This document shows positions 8,155-18,254 of a DNA stretch of 64,000 bases, in pieces. A program made the position numbers and the translations under genes. The stretch comes from Polynucleobacter sp. (lineage in GTDB: Bacteria; Pseudomonadota; Gammaproteobacteria; Burkholderiales; Burkholderiaceae_D). Position 1 is the first letter of the stretch, and each line of letters starts with the position of its first letter. The stretch is from the NCBI GenBank assembly GCA_021737945.1, contig JAIPCX010000006.1, positions 58,231-122,230 on the forward strand, read 5' to 3'. The notes beneath the pieces were generated by a model that saw only the letters and a list, made by a program, of their open reading frames with translations, had not been told where the DNA came from and ran no database searches.

Positions 8155-9540
8155 TTATTCTGAGCCATACACAGGCGCGCTGCCTGTGTAATTTTCAAAT
8201 TTTGTGAACTGACCCAAAAAGGTCATGCGAACACTGCCGATAGGACCATTTCGCTGTTTGCCGATAATGATCTCAGCCATACCTTTTTCAGGTGAGTCAG
8301 GGTTATAAACTTCATCACGGTAGATGAAAAGAATCAAATCCGCATCTTGTTCAATCGCGCCAGACTCTCGCAGATCCGACATCACTGGGCGCTTGTTAGG
8401 GCGTTGTTCTAGCGAGCGATTAAGCTGTGAAAGCGCAATAACTGGGCAATTTAATTCTTTCGCCAAACCTTTTAAGTTACGCGAAATTTCAGAAATCTCT
8501 GTTGCCCTATTTTCACCGGGTGAGTTAGCTGACATCAACTGAAGATAATCGACAATTATCAAACCTAGTTTTCCACATTGTCTTGCTAATCGACGTGAAC
8601 GTGCTCGTAACTCGATAGATGACAGCGCCGGCGTTTCATCAATAAAAATTTGTGCATCGTTCATTTTCTGAATCGCATGCGTTAAACGTGGCCAATCTTC
8701 ATCATTCAAGCGACCAGTACGCAAACGATGCTGATCAAGGCGACCCACCGAACCCAGCATGCGCATCGCTAACTGAGAGCCACCCATCTCCATAGAAAAT
8801 ATAGCAACAGGTAAACCACTATCGGTCGATACATGCTCACCAATGTTTACCGAAAATGCTGTTTTACCCATCGATGGACGGCCGGCCACGATGATTAAAT
8901 CACCGGGCTGCAAGCCAGAGGTCATGCGATCGAGATCAACAAAGCCTGTGGGCACGCCTGTAATATCGTTGGGATTTTCGCGGTTATAAAGCTCATCAAT
9001 GCGTTCAACCACTTGCGTGAGCAAAGGTTGAATTTCTTGAAATCCCTGAGTGCCGCGCGAGCCTTCTTCAGCGATCGCGAAAATTTTCGATTCCGCCTCA
9101 TCAAGCATTTGCTTAACTTCTTTGCCCTGTGGATTAAACGCAGAACCGGAAATCTCATCAGAAACAGAAATCAACTTACGCAGAATGCCACGATCACGAA
9201 CTATTTCTGCGTAGCGACGAATGTTGGCGGCTGAAGGAGTGTTTTGTGCAAGCGCGTTTAAATACGATATTCCACCAATTTCATCAGCTTTGTTAGCCGA
9301 GGAAAGAGATTCAAAAACGGTGATGACATCAGCGGGTCGAGAGCCGCTAATCAATCTGGCAATATGCTGAAAAATCAGGCGATGGTCGTAACGATAGAAA
9401 TCTTCAGGATTAACAAAATCGGCAATCTTGTCCCACGCTGAATTATCCAGCAGTAAACCACCTAAAACAGACTGCTCCGCCTCAATGGAATGAGGAGGAA
9501 TTCGAAGTGAATCTACCTGCGGATCGGATCGTTCGTTCAT
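8155..9540 (-). CDS. dnaB: Replicative DNA helicase DnaB
   Basis: The hexameric 5'-3' helicase that opens the replication fork. The 461-residue protein has the N-terminal helical domain (IPPHSIEAEQSVLGGLLLDN, about 16-35), a linker, and a RecA-like motor with Walker A GRPSMGKTAF near residue 220, Walker B GLIIVDYLQLM and the SQLNRSLEQR segment. A perfect -10 hexamer (TATAAT, minus strand, 9549-9554) lies only nine bases upstream of the ATG with no Shine-Dalgarno between, so the mRNA may be nearly leaderless. It follows the rplI operon, as in other betaproteobacteria, but is separated from it by a terminator. Confidence 0.98.
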   Translation of the reverse strand: MNERSDPQVDSLRIPPHSIEAEQSVLGGLLLDNSAWDKIADFVNPEDFYRYDHRLIFQHIARLISGSRPADVITVFESLSSANKADEIGGISYLNALAQNTPSAANIRRYAEIVRDRGILRKLISVSDEISGSAFNPQGKEVKQMLDEAESKIFAIAEEGSRGTQGFQEIQPLLTQVVERIDELYNRENPNDITGVPTGFVDLDRMTSGLQPGDLIIVAGRPSMGKTAFSVNIGEHVSTDSGLPVAIFSMEMGGSQLAMRMLGSVGRLDQHRLRTGRLNDEDWPRLTHAIQKMNDAQIFIDETPALSSIELRARSRRLARQCGKLGLIIVDYLQLMSANSPGENRATEISEISRNLKGLAKELNCPVIALSQLNRSLEQRPNKRPVMSDLRESGAIEQDADLILFIYRDEVYNPDSPEKGMAEIIIGKQRNGPIGSVRMTFLGQFTKFENYTGSAPVYGSE

Positions 9541-9690
9541 AGGAACCGATTATACCTGCTCGCTCTCGGGCAAAAATCTAAAACCAAGGTTTCTGCGTTA
9601 CCTAATTGTTGGAGTGGCTTTAAATAGTTAAATGATACGTATGCTCTTTTGGGGAGTTATATGCTGCGATTTTTAAGGCTAAAAAAAGGC

Positions 9691-9720
9691 AAAAAAATAG
9701 CCGGGTTAACCCGGCTATTT
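9691..9720 (-). terminator. Intrinsic terminator of the rpsF-priB-rpsR-rplI operon
   Basis: A perfect palindrome AAATAGCCGGGTTAACC... centred on GTTAAC (9695-9720) is followed on the minus strand by a run of seven T. It lies 27 bases beyond the rplI stop, so it ends the ribosomal-protein transcript before dnaB. Confidence 0.9.
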
Positions 9721-9746
9721 TTAAAACCAATGACGTGACCGTCAAA

Positions 9747-10199
9747 TTACGAATGATCGCCAACAATGTTGATTTTTACTTCTGCAATCACATCCGTGTG
9801 GAGAGCAACAGCCAATGCGTGCTCGCCTGTGCTCTTCAATGGACCTGTAGGCATACGGATTTGTGATTTATCAACAGTAAAGCCTTGCTTGCCCAAAGCA
9901 TCAGCAATGTCGTGATTGGTGACTGAACCAAACAGACGGCCATCAACACCCGATTTTTGTGTGATTTGTACTGTCAGACCCGACAATTTTTCGCCTTGCG
10001 CTTTAGCCGTCGCTAATTTTGCTGCAGCGATTTTTTCTAATTCAGCACGCTTTGCTTCAAACTCAGCAATAGCTTCTGCCGTTGCACGACGGGCCATACG
10101 TTGTGGAATCAAAAAATTACGTGCGTAACCATCTTTAACGCGAACCACGGCACCAAGATCACCGAGATTAGCTACTTTTTCCATCAAAATAACTTGCAT
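9747..10199 (-). CDS. rplI: Large ribosomal subunit protein bL9
   Basis: A 150-residue bL9 protein that binds domain V of 23S rRNA at the base of the L1 stalk. The N-terminal domain has the family signature [20 protein letters not shown] (about 13-32). A long connecting helix rich in Ala/Glu/Lys follows (about 41-75), then the C-terminal domain with [15 protein letters not shown]. It is the last gene of the rpsF operon, 35 bases after rpsR. Confidence 0.98.
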   Translation of the reverse strand: MQVILMEKVANLGDLGAVVRVKDGYARNFLIPQRMARRATAEAIAEFEAKRAELEKIAAAKLATAKAQGEKLSGLTVQITQKSGVDGRLFGSVTNHDIADALGKQGFTVDKSQIRMPTGPLKSTGEHALAVALHTDVIAEVKINIVGDHS

Positions 10200-10234
10200 G
10201 TTTTTCTCCAGATTTCTTTGCTAGGACGTAGCGA

Positions 10235-10519
10235 TTAAGCGTTGTGCAGATCGGTATACGGCAACAGTGCCAAGTAGCGAGCACGTTTGATTGCTGTATC
10301 CACCTGACGCTGATAATGCGCGCGTGTGCCAGTTAGGCGTGCGGGCATGATCTTGCCATTTTCCTGAACAAAGTCTTTCAGAGTATCTACATCTTTGTAA
10401 TCAACTTGTTCAACATTAGCCACGGTGAAGCGGCAGAATTTTTTACGCTTAAACAGTGGGTTTTGCTGTTTGCGTTTTTCTTTCAACTTGCTCTTATCGA
10501 ATTTTTTACCAAATGCCAT
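10235..10519 (-). CDS. rpsR: Small ribosomal subunit protein bS18
   Basis: A 94-residue bS18. The core ([18 protein letters not shown] ... [17 protein letters not shown]) is standard; the basic N-terminal extension of about 20 residues ([16 protein letters not shown]) is longer than in E. coli but common in betaproteobacteria. bS18 binds the platform of the 30S subunit as a dimer with bS6, encoded two genes upstream. Confidence 0.98.
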   Translation of the reverse strand: MAFGKKFDKSKLKEKRKQQNPLFKRKKFCRFTVANVEQVDYKDVDTLKDFVQENGKIMPARLTGTRAHYQRQVDTAIKRARYLALLPYTDLHNA

Positions 10520-10540
10520 GATCGGCTCCTGAATCTTTAT

Positions 10541-10849
10541 TTACTCAATGTTTTGTAATGCGGTGAGATGAAATATCAGACTTCCACTGTTACGATTTTT
10601 TCGGGCTAAAAACCCGGTAAACCGAAACGCACTGCCTAACTTTTCCTGCGCCAGTTGTTGAGCAATTTGTCCTGCAGCTAAGGCTGCCATTTCAAATTCA
10701 ACTCGCCTACTAATGCCAGCTTCTACTTGTTCTGATTCGTGTATCAGTTTTGCTGACACGATCGGTATACCAGCAGGGCTGTAGCGCACAACATCACGCT
10801 CGGCCAGGATTGCTACGCACTGAAATCTGTTCTCACCTCGCTCTGTCAA
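10541..10849 (-). CDS. priB: Primosomal replication protein PriB (or single-strand-binding paralogue)
   Basis: A 102-residue OB-fold protein between rpsF and rpsR, the fixed position of priB. PriB dimers stabilise PriA on single-stranded DNA during replication restart. The RYSPAGIPIVSAKLIHES segment (about 22-39) and a C-terminal strand FTGFLARKN match the family. The best start is TTG (10849), 15 bases after rpsF, with only a weak GAGA ahead of it, so translation may depend on coupling with rpsF. Confidence 0.9.
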   Translation of the reverse strand: MTERGENRFQCVAILAERDVVRYSPAGIPIVSAKLIHESEQVEAGISRRVEFEMAALAAGQIAQQLAQEKLGSAFRFTGFLARKNRNSGSLIFHLTALQNIE

Positions 10850-10864
10850 TCTCGTATGTGCCGG

Positions 10865-11236
10865 TTAAGCCGCCTGAACGTCAGAACGTGAAGTCTTAGC
10901 AGCATCTTCGCGTTGAACGCTCTTCATAATTGGCGACGGTGCAGTCTCGGCTTTTTTCATACGGACTGTTAAGTGGCGCAGCACTGCATCATTGAATTTG
11001 AAACCAGTCTCGATTTCAGCAAGCGTTTCGCCATCGCACTCAATGTTCATGCAAACGTAGTGAGCTTTCGCAAGTTTCTGAATCATGTAAGCCATCTGTC
11101 GACGACCCCAATCTTCTATGCGATGAATCTTGCCGCCGCGACCGGCAACAAGTCCTTTGTAGCGTTCGATCATCGCAGGCACTTGCTCGCTTTGATCTGG
11201 ATGGACAATAAAAACTATTTCATAGTGACGCATCAT
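10865..11236 (-). CDS. rpsF: Small ribosomal subunit protein bS6
   Basis: A 123-residue bS6 with the typical start [19 protein letters not shown] and the [20 protein letters not shown] core. A Ser/Ala/Lys-rich C-terminal tail of about 25 residues replaces the acidic tail of E. coli. First gene of the operon, with a good AGGAG ribosome site. A promoter is visible upstream at 11309-11337, and the leader can fold into a structure discussed separately. The operon is divergent from lexA. Confidence 0.97.
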   Translation of the reverse strand: MMRHYEIVFIVHPDQSEQVPAMIERYKGLVAGRGGKIHRIEDWGRRQMAYMIQKLAKAHYVCMNIECDGETLAEIETGFKFNDAVLRHLTVRMKKAETAPSPIMKSVQREDAAKTSRSDVQAA

Positions 11237-11264
11237 TTCTCCTTATGGACGTATTACAGAATTG

Positions 11265-11308
11265 CCCACCTCGGCGTCAGGACGAGTGTGGGAAGAGGAA
11301 AGCCCGAG
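11265..11308 (-). promoter_or_regulatory. rpsF leader with pairing elements, possible bS6:bS18 autoregulatory site
   Basis: Between the predicted transcription start and rpsF, the minus strand carries CCGAG (11270-11274 complement) directly followed by GTGGG. These can pair with CTCGG (complement of 11304-11308) and CCCAC (complement of 11288-11292), giving two crossing helices. Many bacteria carry a bS6:bS18-binding RNA with a CCG box in this leader. The identity here is inference from position and these short motifs. Confidence 0.35.
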
Positions 11309-11337
11309 ATCATACTATGTTCAGAGCAATTACTCAA
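11309..11337 (-). promoter_or_regulatory. Sigma-70 promoter of the rpsF operon
   Basis: On the minus strand, -35 TTGAGT (11332-11337) and -10 TATGAT (11309-11314) are separated by exactly 17 bases. The resulting leader before rpsF would be roughly 65-70 nucleotides. Confidence 0.65.
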
Positions 11338-11416
11338 TATCTTAAGAGACTTAAGTCAAATAGATGAAGTAAGAGCAAATGGGCGATGGGAGAAAAAGTT
11401 CTTGCTTTTTACCAAA

Positions 11417-11453
11417 TGCTGTATAAAACTACAGCCTGTTTATAAAAACAGGC
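11417..11453 (+). promoter_or_regulatory. Two tandem LexA (SOS) boxes upstream of lexA
   Basis: Two CTG-N10-CAG operators are adjacent: CTGTATAAAACTACAG (11419-11434) and CTGTTTATAAAAACAG (11436-11451), with AT-rich cores as in the E. coli consensus. The first overlaps a TATAAA element that may be the -10 box. This is the E. coli lexA arrangement and implies autorepression with SOS induction. Confidence 0.9.
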
Positions 11454-11470
11454 CAAAAGGGAATCCCCTC

Positions 11471-12139
11471 ATGATTAAGCTGACTGCGCGCCAAGAAGAG
11501 ATTCTGGGACTCATACGTGATGCCATCGAAAAAACTGGATTCCCGCCTACCCGCGCTGAAATAGCCACCGAACTGGGTTTCCGTTCTGCTAACGCCGCCG
11601 AAGAACATTTGCAAGCCTTGGCTCGCAAAGGCGCGATTGAGATCTCGCCCGGGACCTCGCGCGGGATTCGACTGCTCGATAGGCCTGCGGACGGTAAAAA
11701 AATCCGTCGCCCAGGCATACCGCAGATGGTTTTACCTCACCCCGGCTTGATGCAACTCTCACTTCCACTGATTGGTCGAGTGGCCGCAGGTTCACCGATT
11801 TTGGCCGAAGAGCATGTCTCCGCCACCTATCAGGTGGATCCCTCATTATTTAGCGCCAAACCAGATTACTTACTCAAAGTGCGCGGCATGTCGATGCGTG
11901 ACGCCGGCATTCTGGATGGTGACTTATTAGCAGTAAAGAAGACCGATAGCGCACGTGATGGCCAGATTGTGGTGGCACGTTTGGATGATGATGTCACCGT
12001 CAAACGCTTCCGACGCAATGGTTCTTCGATTGAACTACTCCCTGAAAATCCTGACTTTGATGTTATCCGCGTAGAACCGGGCAGCCATGAATTTGCCCTC
12101 GAAGGATTGGCGGTGGGATTACTGCGCGCCTGGGGCTAA
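11471..12139 (+). CDS. lexA: SOS repressor LexA
   Basis: A 222-residue transcriptional repressor of DNA-damage genes. An N-terminal winged helix domain ([19 protein letters not shown]) is followed by a linker about 20 residues longer than in E. coli. In the C-terminal protease domain the self-cleavage bond is Ala106-Gly107 ([10 protein letters not shown]), and the catalytic dyad is Ser141 (RGMSMRD) and Lys178 (DVTVKRF). The ATG at 11471 is used because it begins the family-typical MIKLTARQ and follows AAAAGGG; the longer open frame upstream runs through the promoter. It is controlled by the two SOS boxes just ahead of it. Confidence 0.97.
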   Translation: MIKLTARQEEILGLIRDAIEKTGFPPTRAEIATELGFRSANAAEEHLQALARKGAIEISPGTSRGIRLLDRPADGKKIRRPGIPQMVLPHPGLMQLSLPLIGRVAAGSPILAEEHVSATYQVDPSLFSAKPDYLLKVRGMSMRDAGILDGDLLAVKKTDSARDGQIVVARLDDDVTVKRFRRNGSSIELLPENPDFDVIRVEPGSHEFALEGLAVGLLRAWG

Positions 12140-12199
12140 AACTACAGCTATGAGTGCTGCTAAGACTGCAACTAAATCTCGCGTCATGCTTGACGCAGT

Positions 12200-12961
12200 T
12201 CACTCTCTGTTTCGCCTTTTTCTATGGTGAAGTAGTTGATTTGCGATACCGCGCAAAATATTCACTTCTTCCGTCTCCAGCGAAGTGCGCGCAAAAAGCC
12301 GTCGTAAACGTGACATCAGTTTTTTCGGATTGTGCTGATCAAGAAACTCGATTTCAATCAGCGCTTGTTCCAGATGTACGAACATACCCTCAATTTGTTC
12401 ATTCGTAGCCAGATCTCCCGTAAACCCCACTTGATCTTTACCATTGTCGGCAGTGCTTGCTAGGCCTGCCATCCTGCACTCATAGGCCACAATCTGCACC
12501 GCCTGTGCCAAGTTTAATGAACCGTACTCGGCATTGGTGGATACCGAGACAAGCGCCTGACATTTTTCCACCTGATCATTCGACAAACCGTATCGTTCGC
12601 TACCAAACACGACTGCCGCTCGTAAACCCTGAGTCGATTGCAGATGACTGGCCAGTGATCTGGGTTCATAGCGCGGCGGCGAAAATTCCCGCAATCGTGC
12701 CGACAACGCTACGCAAAAATTACACCCTTCCAGTGCCTCTTCCAATGAATTAACGATTCGCGCCGTTGATAAGACCTCAGTAGCACCGCTCGCGAAGGCA
12801 ATCGCATCCTCATGCAAAAGCACATCTGGATAACGGGGATTAACTAGAACCAGCTCCGAAAATCCCATCGTTTTCATAGCGCGAGCAGTCGCGCCGACAT
12901 TACCAGGATGACTAGTATCGACCAATACAAAGCGTAAGCGCTGCGCTAGTGGCACTGACAT
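12200..12961 (-). CDS. trmJ: tRNA (cytidine/uridine-2'-O)-methyltransferase TrmJ
   Basis: A 253-residue SPOUT-class (trefoil knot) methyltransferase that 2'-O-methylates position 32 of several tRNAs with S-adenosylmethionine. Visible motifs are LVDTSHPGNVGATARAMKTMG near the N-terminus, VVFGSERYGLSNDQV, and SLNLAQAVQIVAYE in the knot; the C-terminal helical extension (about 170-250) is typical of TrmJ rather than of shorter TrmL. It is convergent with lexA and divergent from suhB. Confidence 0.93.
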   Translation of the reverse strand: MSVPLAQRLRFVLVDTSHPGNVGATARAMKTMGFSELVLVNPRYPDVLLHEDAIAFASGATEVLSTARIVNSLEEALEGCNFCVALSARLREFSPPRYEPRSLASHLQSTQGLRAAVVFGSERYGLSNDQVEKCQALVSVSTNAEYGSLNLAQAVQIVAYECRMAGLASTADNGKDQVGFTGDLATNEQIEGMFVHLEQALIEIEFLDQHNPKKLMSRLRRLFARTSLETEEVNILRGIANQLLHHRKRRNRE

Positions 12962-13110
12962 TGGAAAAGAATTCGAGGTCTGATTGATTTAGAATAGCGA
13001 TCTTGCGTGGCCACAGCGAATCTCCGATGGCCACATCGTTCATTTAACTCATTGCTGTCACGTCAGACTATCCGATGTGACCTTCAAGACCGGATTTTAA
13101 CGGAACGCTA

Positions 13111-13902
13111 ATGCATCCCATGATCAATATCGCGGTGAAAGCCGCACGTCGCGCCGCCTCTGTCATCACACGCGCCTCTTTCGAGGTTGAGCAATTACGT
13201 GTGACTAACAAAGGGCACAACGATTTTGTGACCGAGGTCGACCAAGCGGCTGAGCAAGCCATTGTCGATGTGCTGCGTCAGGCCTATCCGGATCATGCCA
13301 TCCTCGCCGAAGAATCCGGCGCATCAGCCAATCTGCACAAAGATAGCGAATATGTTTGGATCATTGATCCCTTAGACGGTACCACCAATTTTATTCACGG
13401 CTTCCCCCAATATGCCGTGTCTATCGGCTTACAGCACCGCGGCCAAATTACCCAAGCCGTTGTTTATGACCCTACGCGCAACGAACTCTTTACCGCCAGT
13501 AAAGGTGCGGGTGCATTCTTAAACGACAAACGCATACGCGTAACCAAACGCGACAAACTCGCCGATGCACTAATCGGTACCGGATTTCCCTATAGCGATT
13601 TATCGGGACTCGATGAATACGTAAAAATGTTCCACCTAATGACGCAAAAATCAGCAGGATTACGCCGCCCCGGAGCGGCCGCATTAGATTTAGCCTATGT
13701 TGCCGCAGGCAGGTTAGATGGCTTTTTCGAAAAAAATCTCAAACCCTGGGACATCGCCGCCGGAACACTACTCATTACCGAAGCCGGCGGTATCGTCGGT
13801 GATTTCCATGGCGAAGCCGACTACCTTTACAAAGGTAATGTCATTGCCGGTTCGCCTAAAATCTTTTCGCAAATGTTGAACGTGCTATCCCCCTTCGCTT
13901 GA
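13111..13902 (+). CDS. suhB: Inositol-1-monophosphatase SuhB
   Basis: A 263-residue magnesium-dependent phosphatase of the inositol monophosphatase family; in enterobacteria SuhB also acts with the rRNA antitermination complex. The metal-binding motifs are complete: EESG near residue 68, [17 protein letters not shown] (about 88-104), and [16 protein letters not shown] near 210. The divergent trmJ-suhB pair is a common order. Which of the enzymatic and RNA-polymerase roles matters here cannot be read from the sequence. Confidence 0.95.
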   Translation: MHPMINIAVKAARRAASVITRASFEVEQLRVTNKGHNDFVTEVDQAAEQAIVDVLRQAYPDHAILAEESGASANLHKDSEYVWIIDPLDGTTNFIHGFPQYAVSIGLQHRGQITQAVVYDPTRNELFTASKGAGAFLNDKRIRVTKRDKLADALIGTGFPYSDLSGLDEYVKMFHLMTQKSAGLRRPGAAALDLAYVAAGRLDGFFEKNLKPWDIAAGTLLITEAGGIVGDFHGEADYLYKGNVIAGSPKIFSQMLNVLSPFA

Positions 13903-14060
13903 AGATCATCACAATCTAATTAATCGAACACTAAGCAGCTCTGTTACACTTCGGGTTCTGCAGTAATTGTTCCAGTCTTTTTACTGCCTCTCCTGATTCA
14001 TCCCCTCTGGCCTGTGACTGGCGCCCTGATGCGGCGGCAGGTCGATTTTTATCCCTATAT

Positions 14061-15509
14061 ATGTCATTTGCTGAACTCGGCTTGTCCGAAGCCATCGTGC
14101 GCGCCGTCACGGAAAACGGTTATACCCAACCCACCCCTATCCAAGCTCAGGCTATTCCAGCCGTTCTCAAAGGTGGTGATTTACTTGCAGGTGCCCAAAC
14201 TGGCACGGGCAAAACAGCCGGATTTACCTTACCCATGCTGGAGCGCTTGTTAAGTGGCCAGCGTGCAGCACCCCGTCAAGTGCGCGCACTTGTACTCACA
14301 CCTACTCGTGAACTCGCGGCGCAAGTTGAAGAAAGCGTTCGAACTTACGGTAAGTACGTCAAACTTTCCTCAGCCGTTATTTTTGGTGGCGTGAATATCA
14401 ATCCACAGATTCAGCGACTCGAGCGCGGCGTAGATATTCTCGTCGCCACCCCAGGTCGCTTGCTCGATCTGCTGCAACAAGGTGCTGTCGATCTGAAAAA
14501 AGTTGAAATTCTGGTGCTTGATGAAGCCGATCGTATGCTCGATATGGGTTTTATTCGAGACATCAAGCGCATCTTGGTTTTGCTTCCAGCGCAGCGTCAA
14601 AATTTACTGTTTTCTGCGACGTTTTCTGATGAGATCAAGGCTTTGGCCGATGGTCTATTAAACAATCCCGCGATGATCGAAGTCGCTCGTCGAAACTCGA
14701 CGATTGAAATCGTTTCACAAAAAATTTACGGTGTGGATCGCGATCAAAAACATAAGCTGCTGACCCATCTCATTACTGAGCGCAATTGGTTTCAAGTATT
14801 GGTGTTTACCCGTACTAAACACGGCGCGAATAAATTGGCCGAGCAATTAAACAAAGCCGATATCAGTGCTATGGCGATACACGGCAATAAGAGTCAAGCC
14901 GCCCGAACACGTGCCTTAGCCGAATTTAAGAGCAGCAAACTTCAAGTATTAGTCGCAACCGATATCGCTGCACGCGGTATCGATATTGATCAGCTGCCCC
15001 ACGTCGTGAATTACGATCTGCCAAATGTGCCCGAAGATTACGTCCATCGTATTGGTCGTACTGGTCGTGCTGGAGCAACCGGTGAAGCCGTTTCATTAGT
15101 GTGCGTCGATGAACATGGTTTATTGCGTGACATTGAGCGTTTTATCAAACGTGAAATTACGCGCGAAGTCGTAGCCGGATTCGAGCCCGACCCTAACGCT
15201 AAGGCTCAACCCATACAACTACGCAGCCAAGAACATAGACAACGTAGCGGCCCACGTACCAACAGCCGTTCTGGCGCACAGCCTAATGGTGACAAGCGAG
15301 GCGGTGGTGGCAGTAATGGCGGTGGTGGCGGTCGACAGCAAGCTGGTAAGCCAGCTCGCAGCGGCTCGGGTCAGTCGACTCAGGCAGCGGCACCGCAACG
15401 CAATCAGGCTCCACTAACAGGGCTTACCGGATCGACTAATAGACCGGCATTGGGAGGCCAAGCGGCCGCCAATGCTAACCAGCAAAGACGTCGCAGCGGT
15501 CAGCGCTAG
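14061..15509 (+). CDS. rhlE: ATP-dependent RNA helicase, DEAD-box family (RhlE-like)
   Basis: A 482-residue DEAD-box helicase. All core motifs are present: Q motif [10 protein letters not shown], motif [35 protein letters not shown], and [10 protein letters not shown]. The C-terminal ~85 residues form a low-complexity Gly/Arg/Gln/Ser tail typical of RhlE and thought to bind RNA nonspecifically. RhlE acts in ribosome maturation and RNA decay. The start gives the family-typical [19 protein letters not shown]-rich terminator follows 56 bases after the stop. Confidence 0.95.
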   Translation: MSFAELGLSEAIVRAVTENGYTQPTPIQAQAIPAVLKGGDLLAGAQTGTGKTAGFTLPMLERLLSGQRAAPRQVRALVLTPTRELAAQVEESVRTYGKYVKLSSAVIFGGVNINPQIQRLERGVDILVATPGRLLDLLQQGAVDLKKVEILVLDEADRMLDMGFIRDIKRILVLLPAQRQNLLFSATFSDEIKALADGLLNNPAMIEVARRNSTIEIVSQKIYGVDRDQKHKLLTHLITERNWFQVLVFTRTKHGANKLAEQLNKADISAMAIHGNKSQAARTRALAEFKSSKLQVLVATDIAARGIDIDQLPHVVNYDLPNVPEDYVHRIGRTGRAGATGEAVSLVCVDEHGLLRDIERFIKREITREVVAGFEPDPNAKAQPIQLRSQEHRQRSGPRTNSRSGAQPNGDKRGGGGSNGGGGGRQQAGKPARSGSGQSTQAAAPQRNQAPLTGLTGSTNRPALGGQAAANANQQRRRSGQR

Positions 15510-15565
15510 ACCACACACTCGGCCCAGTTAATGCAGGGTGTGCTACATTTTCGCGTCAAGTAACC

Positions 15566-15594
15566 GCCGGGCCTAAGCGCCCGGCTTGTTTTTA
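15566..15594 (+). terminator. Intrinsic terminator after rhlE
   Basis: GCCGGGC (15566-15572) pairs with GCCCGGC (15579-15585) across a 6-base loop, followed by TTGTTTTTATT. It separates rhlE from mutS and argues against a mutS start inside the T-tract. Confidence 0.88.
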
Positions 15595-15624
15595 TTAACA
15601 CCCCCTACTGCCCGACCAATACGC

Positions 15625-18249
15625 ATGAGCTCCAGCGAGCACAACAGCCACGACAGCCATACGCCGATGATGCGGCAATACTTAAGCATCAAGGCAGATC
15701 ATCCTGATCTATTGCTGTTTTATCGCATGGGTGATTTTTACGAACTGTTTTTTGAAGATGCAGAAAAAGCCTCGCGGCTACTCGGTATCACACTCACCCA
15801 ACGCGGTAATTCAAACGGCCAACCGATCAAAATGGCTGGTGTGCCCTATCACTCCGCCGATCAATATTTAGCCAAACTGGTAAAGCTAGGCGAATCCATC
15901 GCTATCTGCGAGCAAGTGGGCGATCCCGCGTTAAGTAAAGGCCCGGTCGAACGTCGAGTTCAACGCATAGTGACTCCCGGCACGCTAACCGATGCTGAGC
16001 TGCTACCCGACAAAGCCGAGCGCCCTTTATTAGCGATTTATATTGCGCGTCAGCGCAAACAAATAACGCTGGGTCTAGCATGGCTATCATTAGCCAGTGG
16101 CTGGTTACGCGTGACCGAAATCGCGACGGATGAGGCACAACTCATCCCACGCGTGCGACAAGAGATAGAGCGCATCTCTGCTGCTGAAATTTTGGCCAGC
16201 CACGACACCGCATCACTTGTCGAAGAGCATCTCAACATTCGTCCAACCACTGTCGCTGACTGGCACTTTGACACGACTGCCGGCGAAAAAGCGTTATTGG
16301 AACAACTCACTGCAGCGAGCCTCTCAGGATATGGTGCCGATCATTTAACTGCCGCTCTAGGTGCAGCTGGTGCATTGCTCTTATATGCGCGCAATACACA
16401 AGGCAAACACTTACAGCATGTACGCACCCTCGCCGTTGAACATGAAGATGCGTTTATCGGCATGGACGCCGCAACGCGCCGCAATTTAGAAATTACCGAA
16501 GCCTTGCGCGGTAACGATACATCGACCGGCCCGACACTTTTTTCATTACTCGATCATTGCCGTACCGCGATGGGATCGCGTTTGTTGCGGCACTGGTTGC
16601 ATCATGCCAGCCGTGATCAAGGCATTGCTCGTGCACGACATGCGGCTATTGCTTCTTTAATTGAACACTCCATCGGCGATTCATTAACTGAGCAGCTTTC
16701 AGCCATTCCCGATATCGAGCGTATTGCTAGTCGGATTGCTTTGCTCTCAGCTCGGCCCAGAGATCTATCGGGATTGCGCGCAGGCTTGCAGCAATTACCT
16801 GCGATTAGCGCTGCTTTATCTAAAAATTCGCTATCCCATTTATTAAGTGACATCAGCGACACGCTTAAGACTTCTCCCGATTGCCTGAATTTTTTGACAC
16901 AAGCGATTGCCGAGGAACCCGCTAGTGTCGTGCGTGACGGCGGAGTTATCGCCAAAGGGTTTGATGCTGAGCTGGATGAACTTCGGTCTTTGTCTGACGA
17001 TGCCGGCGCGTTTTTAACAGCGCTGGAAACTCGCGAGCGCGAACGCACAGGCATAACCAATCTTAGGGTTGAGTACAACAAAGTGCATGGCTTTTATATT
17101 GAAGTCACGCATGGCCAAACCGCTAAAGTACCGGATGATTATCGCCGTCGCCAAACATTAAAAAATGCTGAACGTTACATCACACCCGAACTCAAAGCAT
17201 TTGAAGATAAAGCCTTGTCAGCACAAGATCGAGCTTTAGCACGAGAAAAAATTCTTTACGATCGAGTCCTGCAAAAACTCTTACCTGATATCGATATTCT
17301 ACAAAGCCTTGCGCGCGCGGTTGCGTCATTGGATGTTTTAGTTGCCCTCGCTGATCACGCTCAGCGTCATCAATGGTGTAAGCCGGAGCTTGTTTCAGAA
17401 CCTGGCATTACCATTCATCAGGGACGACATCCCGTCGTTGAAAATACGATAGAGCGATTTATCGCCAACGATTGTCATCTCAGTCCTACGCGGCGGCTGT
17501 TACTTATTACAGGTCCGAACATGGGCGGCAAATCGACCTACATGCGACAGCTCGCACTAATCACCCTGCTAGCGTATGTGGGTAGCTATGTGCCCGCAAG
17601 CTCAGCAAGTTTAGGCCCGATAGATCGTATCTTCACTCGCATCGGTGCATCGGATGATCTGGCGGGAGGGTATTCCACCTTCATGGTTGAGATGATGGAA
17701 TCCGCTGCCATACTGCACGGCGCAACGGAACAATCGCTCGTGTTAATGGATGAAGTAGGACGCGGCACATCAACCTTTGATGGTCTTGCACTCGCCTGGG
17801 CTATTGCACATTGGTTATTGCAACAAAACCGTAGCTTTACTTTATTTGCTACGCACTACTTCGAATTGACTCAACTACCGCAAGCGAATCCAGCCTGCGC
17901 TAACGTTCACCTATCAGCTGTCGAACATAAAGACAGCATCGTTTTTTTACATGCCGTGCAAGAAGGGCCTGCATCGCAAAGCTACGGTTTACAAGTCGCG
18001 CAATTAGCAGGAGTGCCCGCTGCAGTAATACGAGCAGCGCGTAAACACTTATCGGCACTTGAAAATCAATCCTCACACGGGACGGATCAGTTCGATTTGT
18101 TCGCAATCGACAACGAAACGTCTGAATCAGCATCAACAATCAACGACCCTGCGCTTACAGCTTTGCATGAACTGGACCCTGACACCTTAAGTCCGCGCGA
18201 AGCATTAGAAGTTCTATATCACCTCAAAAAATTAAGTAATCTAGGCTAG
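15625..18249 (+). CDS. mutS: DNA mismatch repair protein MutS
   Basis: An 874-residue mismatch sensor. The N-terminal domain has the mismatch-probing Phe-X-Glu element in [12 protein letters not shown]; connector, core and clamp domains follow; the ATPase has Walker [16 protein letters not shown] and [12 protein letters not shown] with [10 protein letters not shown]. The C-terminus ends with the short helical region used for tetramerisation. The ATG at 15625 is preferred because an upstream TTG frame begins inside the rhlE terminator. The ribosome site at 15625 is weak; a downstream ATG at residue 14-15 is possible. Just 5 bases separate its stop from the next gene. Confidence 0.97.
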   Translation: MSSSEHNSHDSHTPMMRQYLSIKADHPDLLLFYRMGDFYELFFEDAEKASRLLGITLTQRGNSNGQPIKMAGVPYHSADQYLAKLVKLGESIAICEQVGDPALSKGPVERRVQRIVTPGTLTDAELLPDKAERPLLAIYIARQRKQITLGLAWLSLASGWLRVTEIATDEAQLIPRVRQEIERISAAEILASHDTASLVEEHLNIRPTTVADWHFDTTAGEKALLEQLTAASLSGYGADHLTAALGAAGALLLYARNTQGKHLQHVRTLAVEHEDAFIGMDAATRRNLEITEALRGNDTSTGPTLFSLLDHCRTAMGSRLLRHWLHHASRDQGIARARHAAIASLIEHSIGDSLTEQLSAIPDIERIASRIALLSARPRDLSGLRAGLQQLPAISAALSKNSLSHLLSDISDTLKTSPDCLNFLTQAIAEEPASVVRDGGVIAKGFDAELDELRSLSDDAGAFLTALETRERERTGITNLRVEYNKVHGFYIEVTHGQTAKVPDDYRRRQTLKNAERYITPELKAFEDKALSAQDRALAREKILYDRVLQKLLPDIDILQSLARAVASLDVLVALADHAQRHQWCKPELVSEPGITIHQGRHPVVENTIERFIANDCHLSPTRRLLLITGPNMGGKSTYMRQLALITLLAYVGSYVPASSASLGPIDRIFTRIGASDDLAGGYSTFMVEMMESAAILHGATEQSLVLMDEVGRGTSTFDGLALAWAIAHWLLQQNRSFTLFATHYFELTQLPQANPACANVHLSAVEHKDSIVFLHAVQEGPASQSYGLQVAQLAGVPAAVIRAARKHLSALENQSSHGTDQFDLFAIDNETSESASTINDPALTALHELDPDTLSPREALEVLYHLKKLSNLG

Positions 18250-18254
18250 CTATC

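Noticed and set aside
12181..12196. GCGTCA-TGCT-TGACGC hairpin between lexA and trmJ
   Set aside because: Six-bp stem without T-tract; possible weak terminator but not supportable.
13004..13044. Two copies of TGGCCACA about 30 bases apart between trmJ and suhB
   Set aside because: Short, partly palindromic sequence with no further copies noticed; may be chance.
15586..15624. Longer mutS with a start at 15586
   Set aside because: That start lies in the T-tract of the rhlE terminator and would add residues not typical of MutS.
16617..17081. 154-codon minus-strand open frame inside mutS
   Set aside because: Ser/Arg-rich shadow of the coding strand; mutS is intact through this region.
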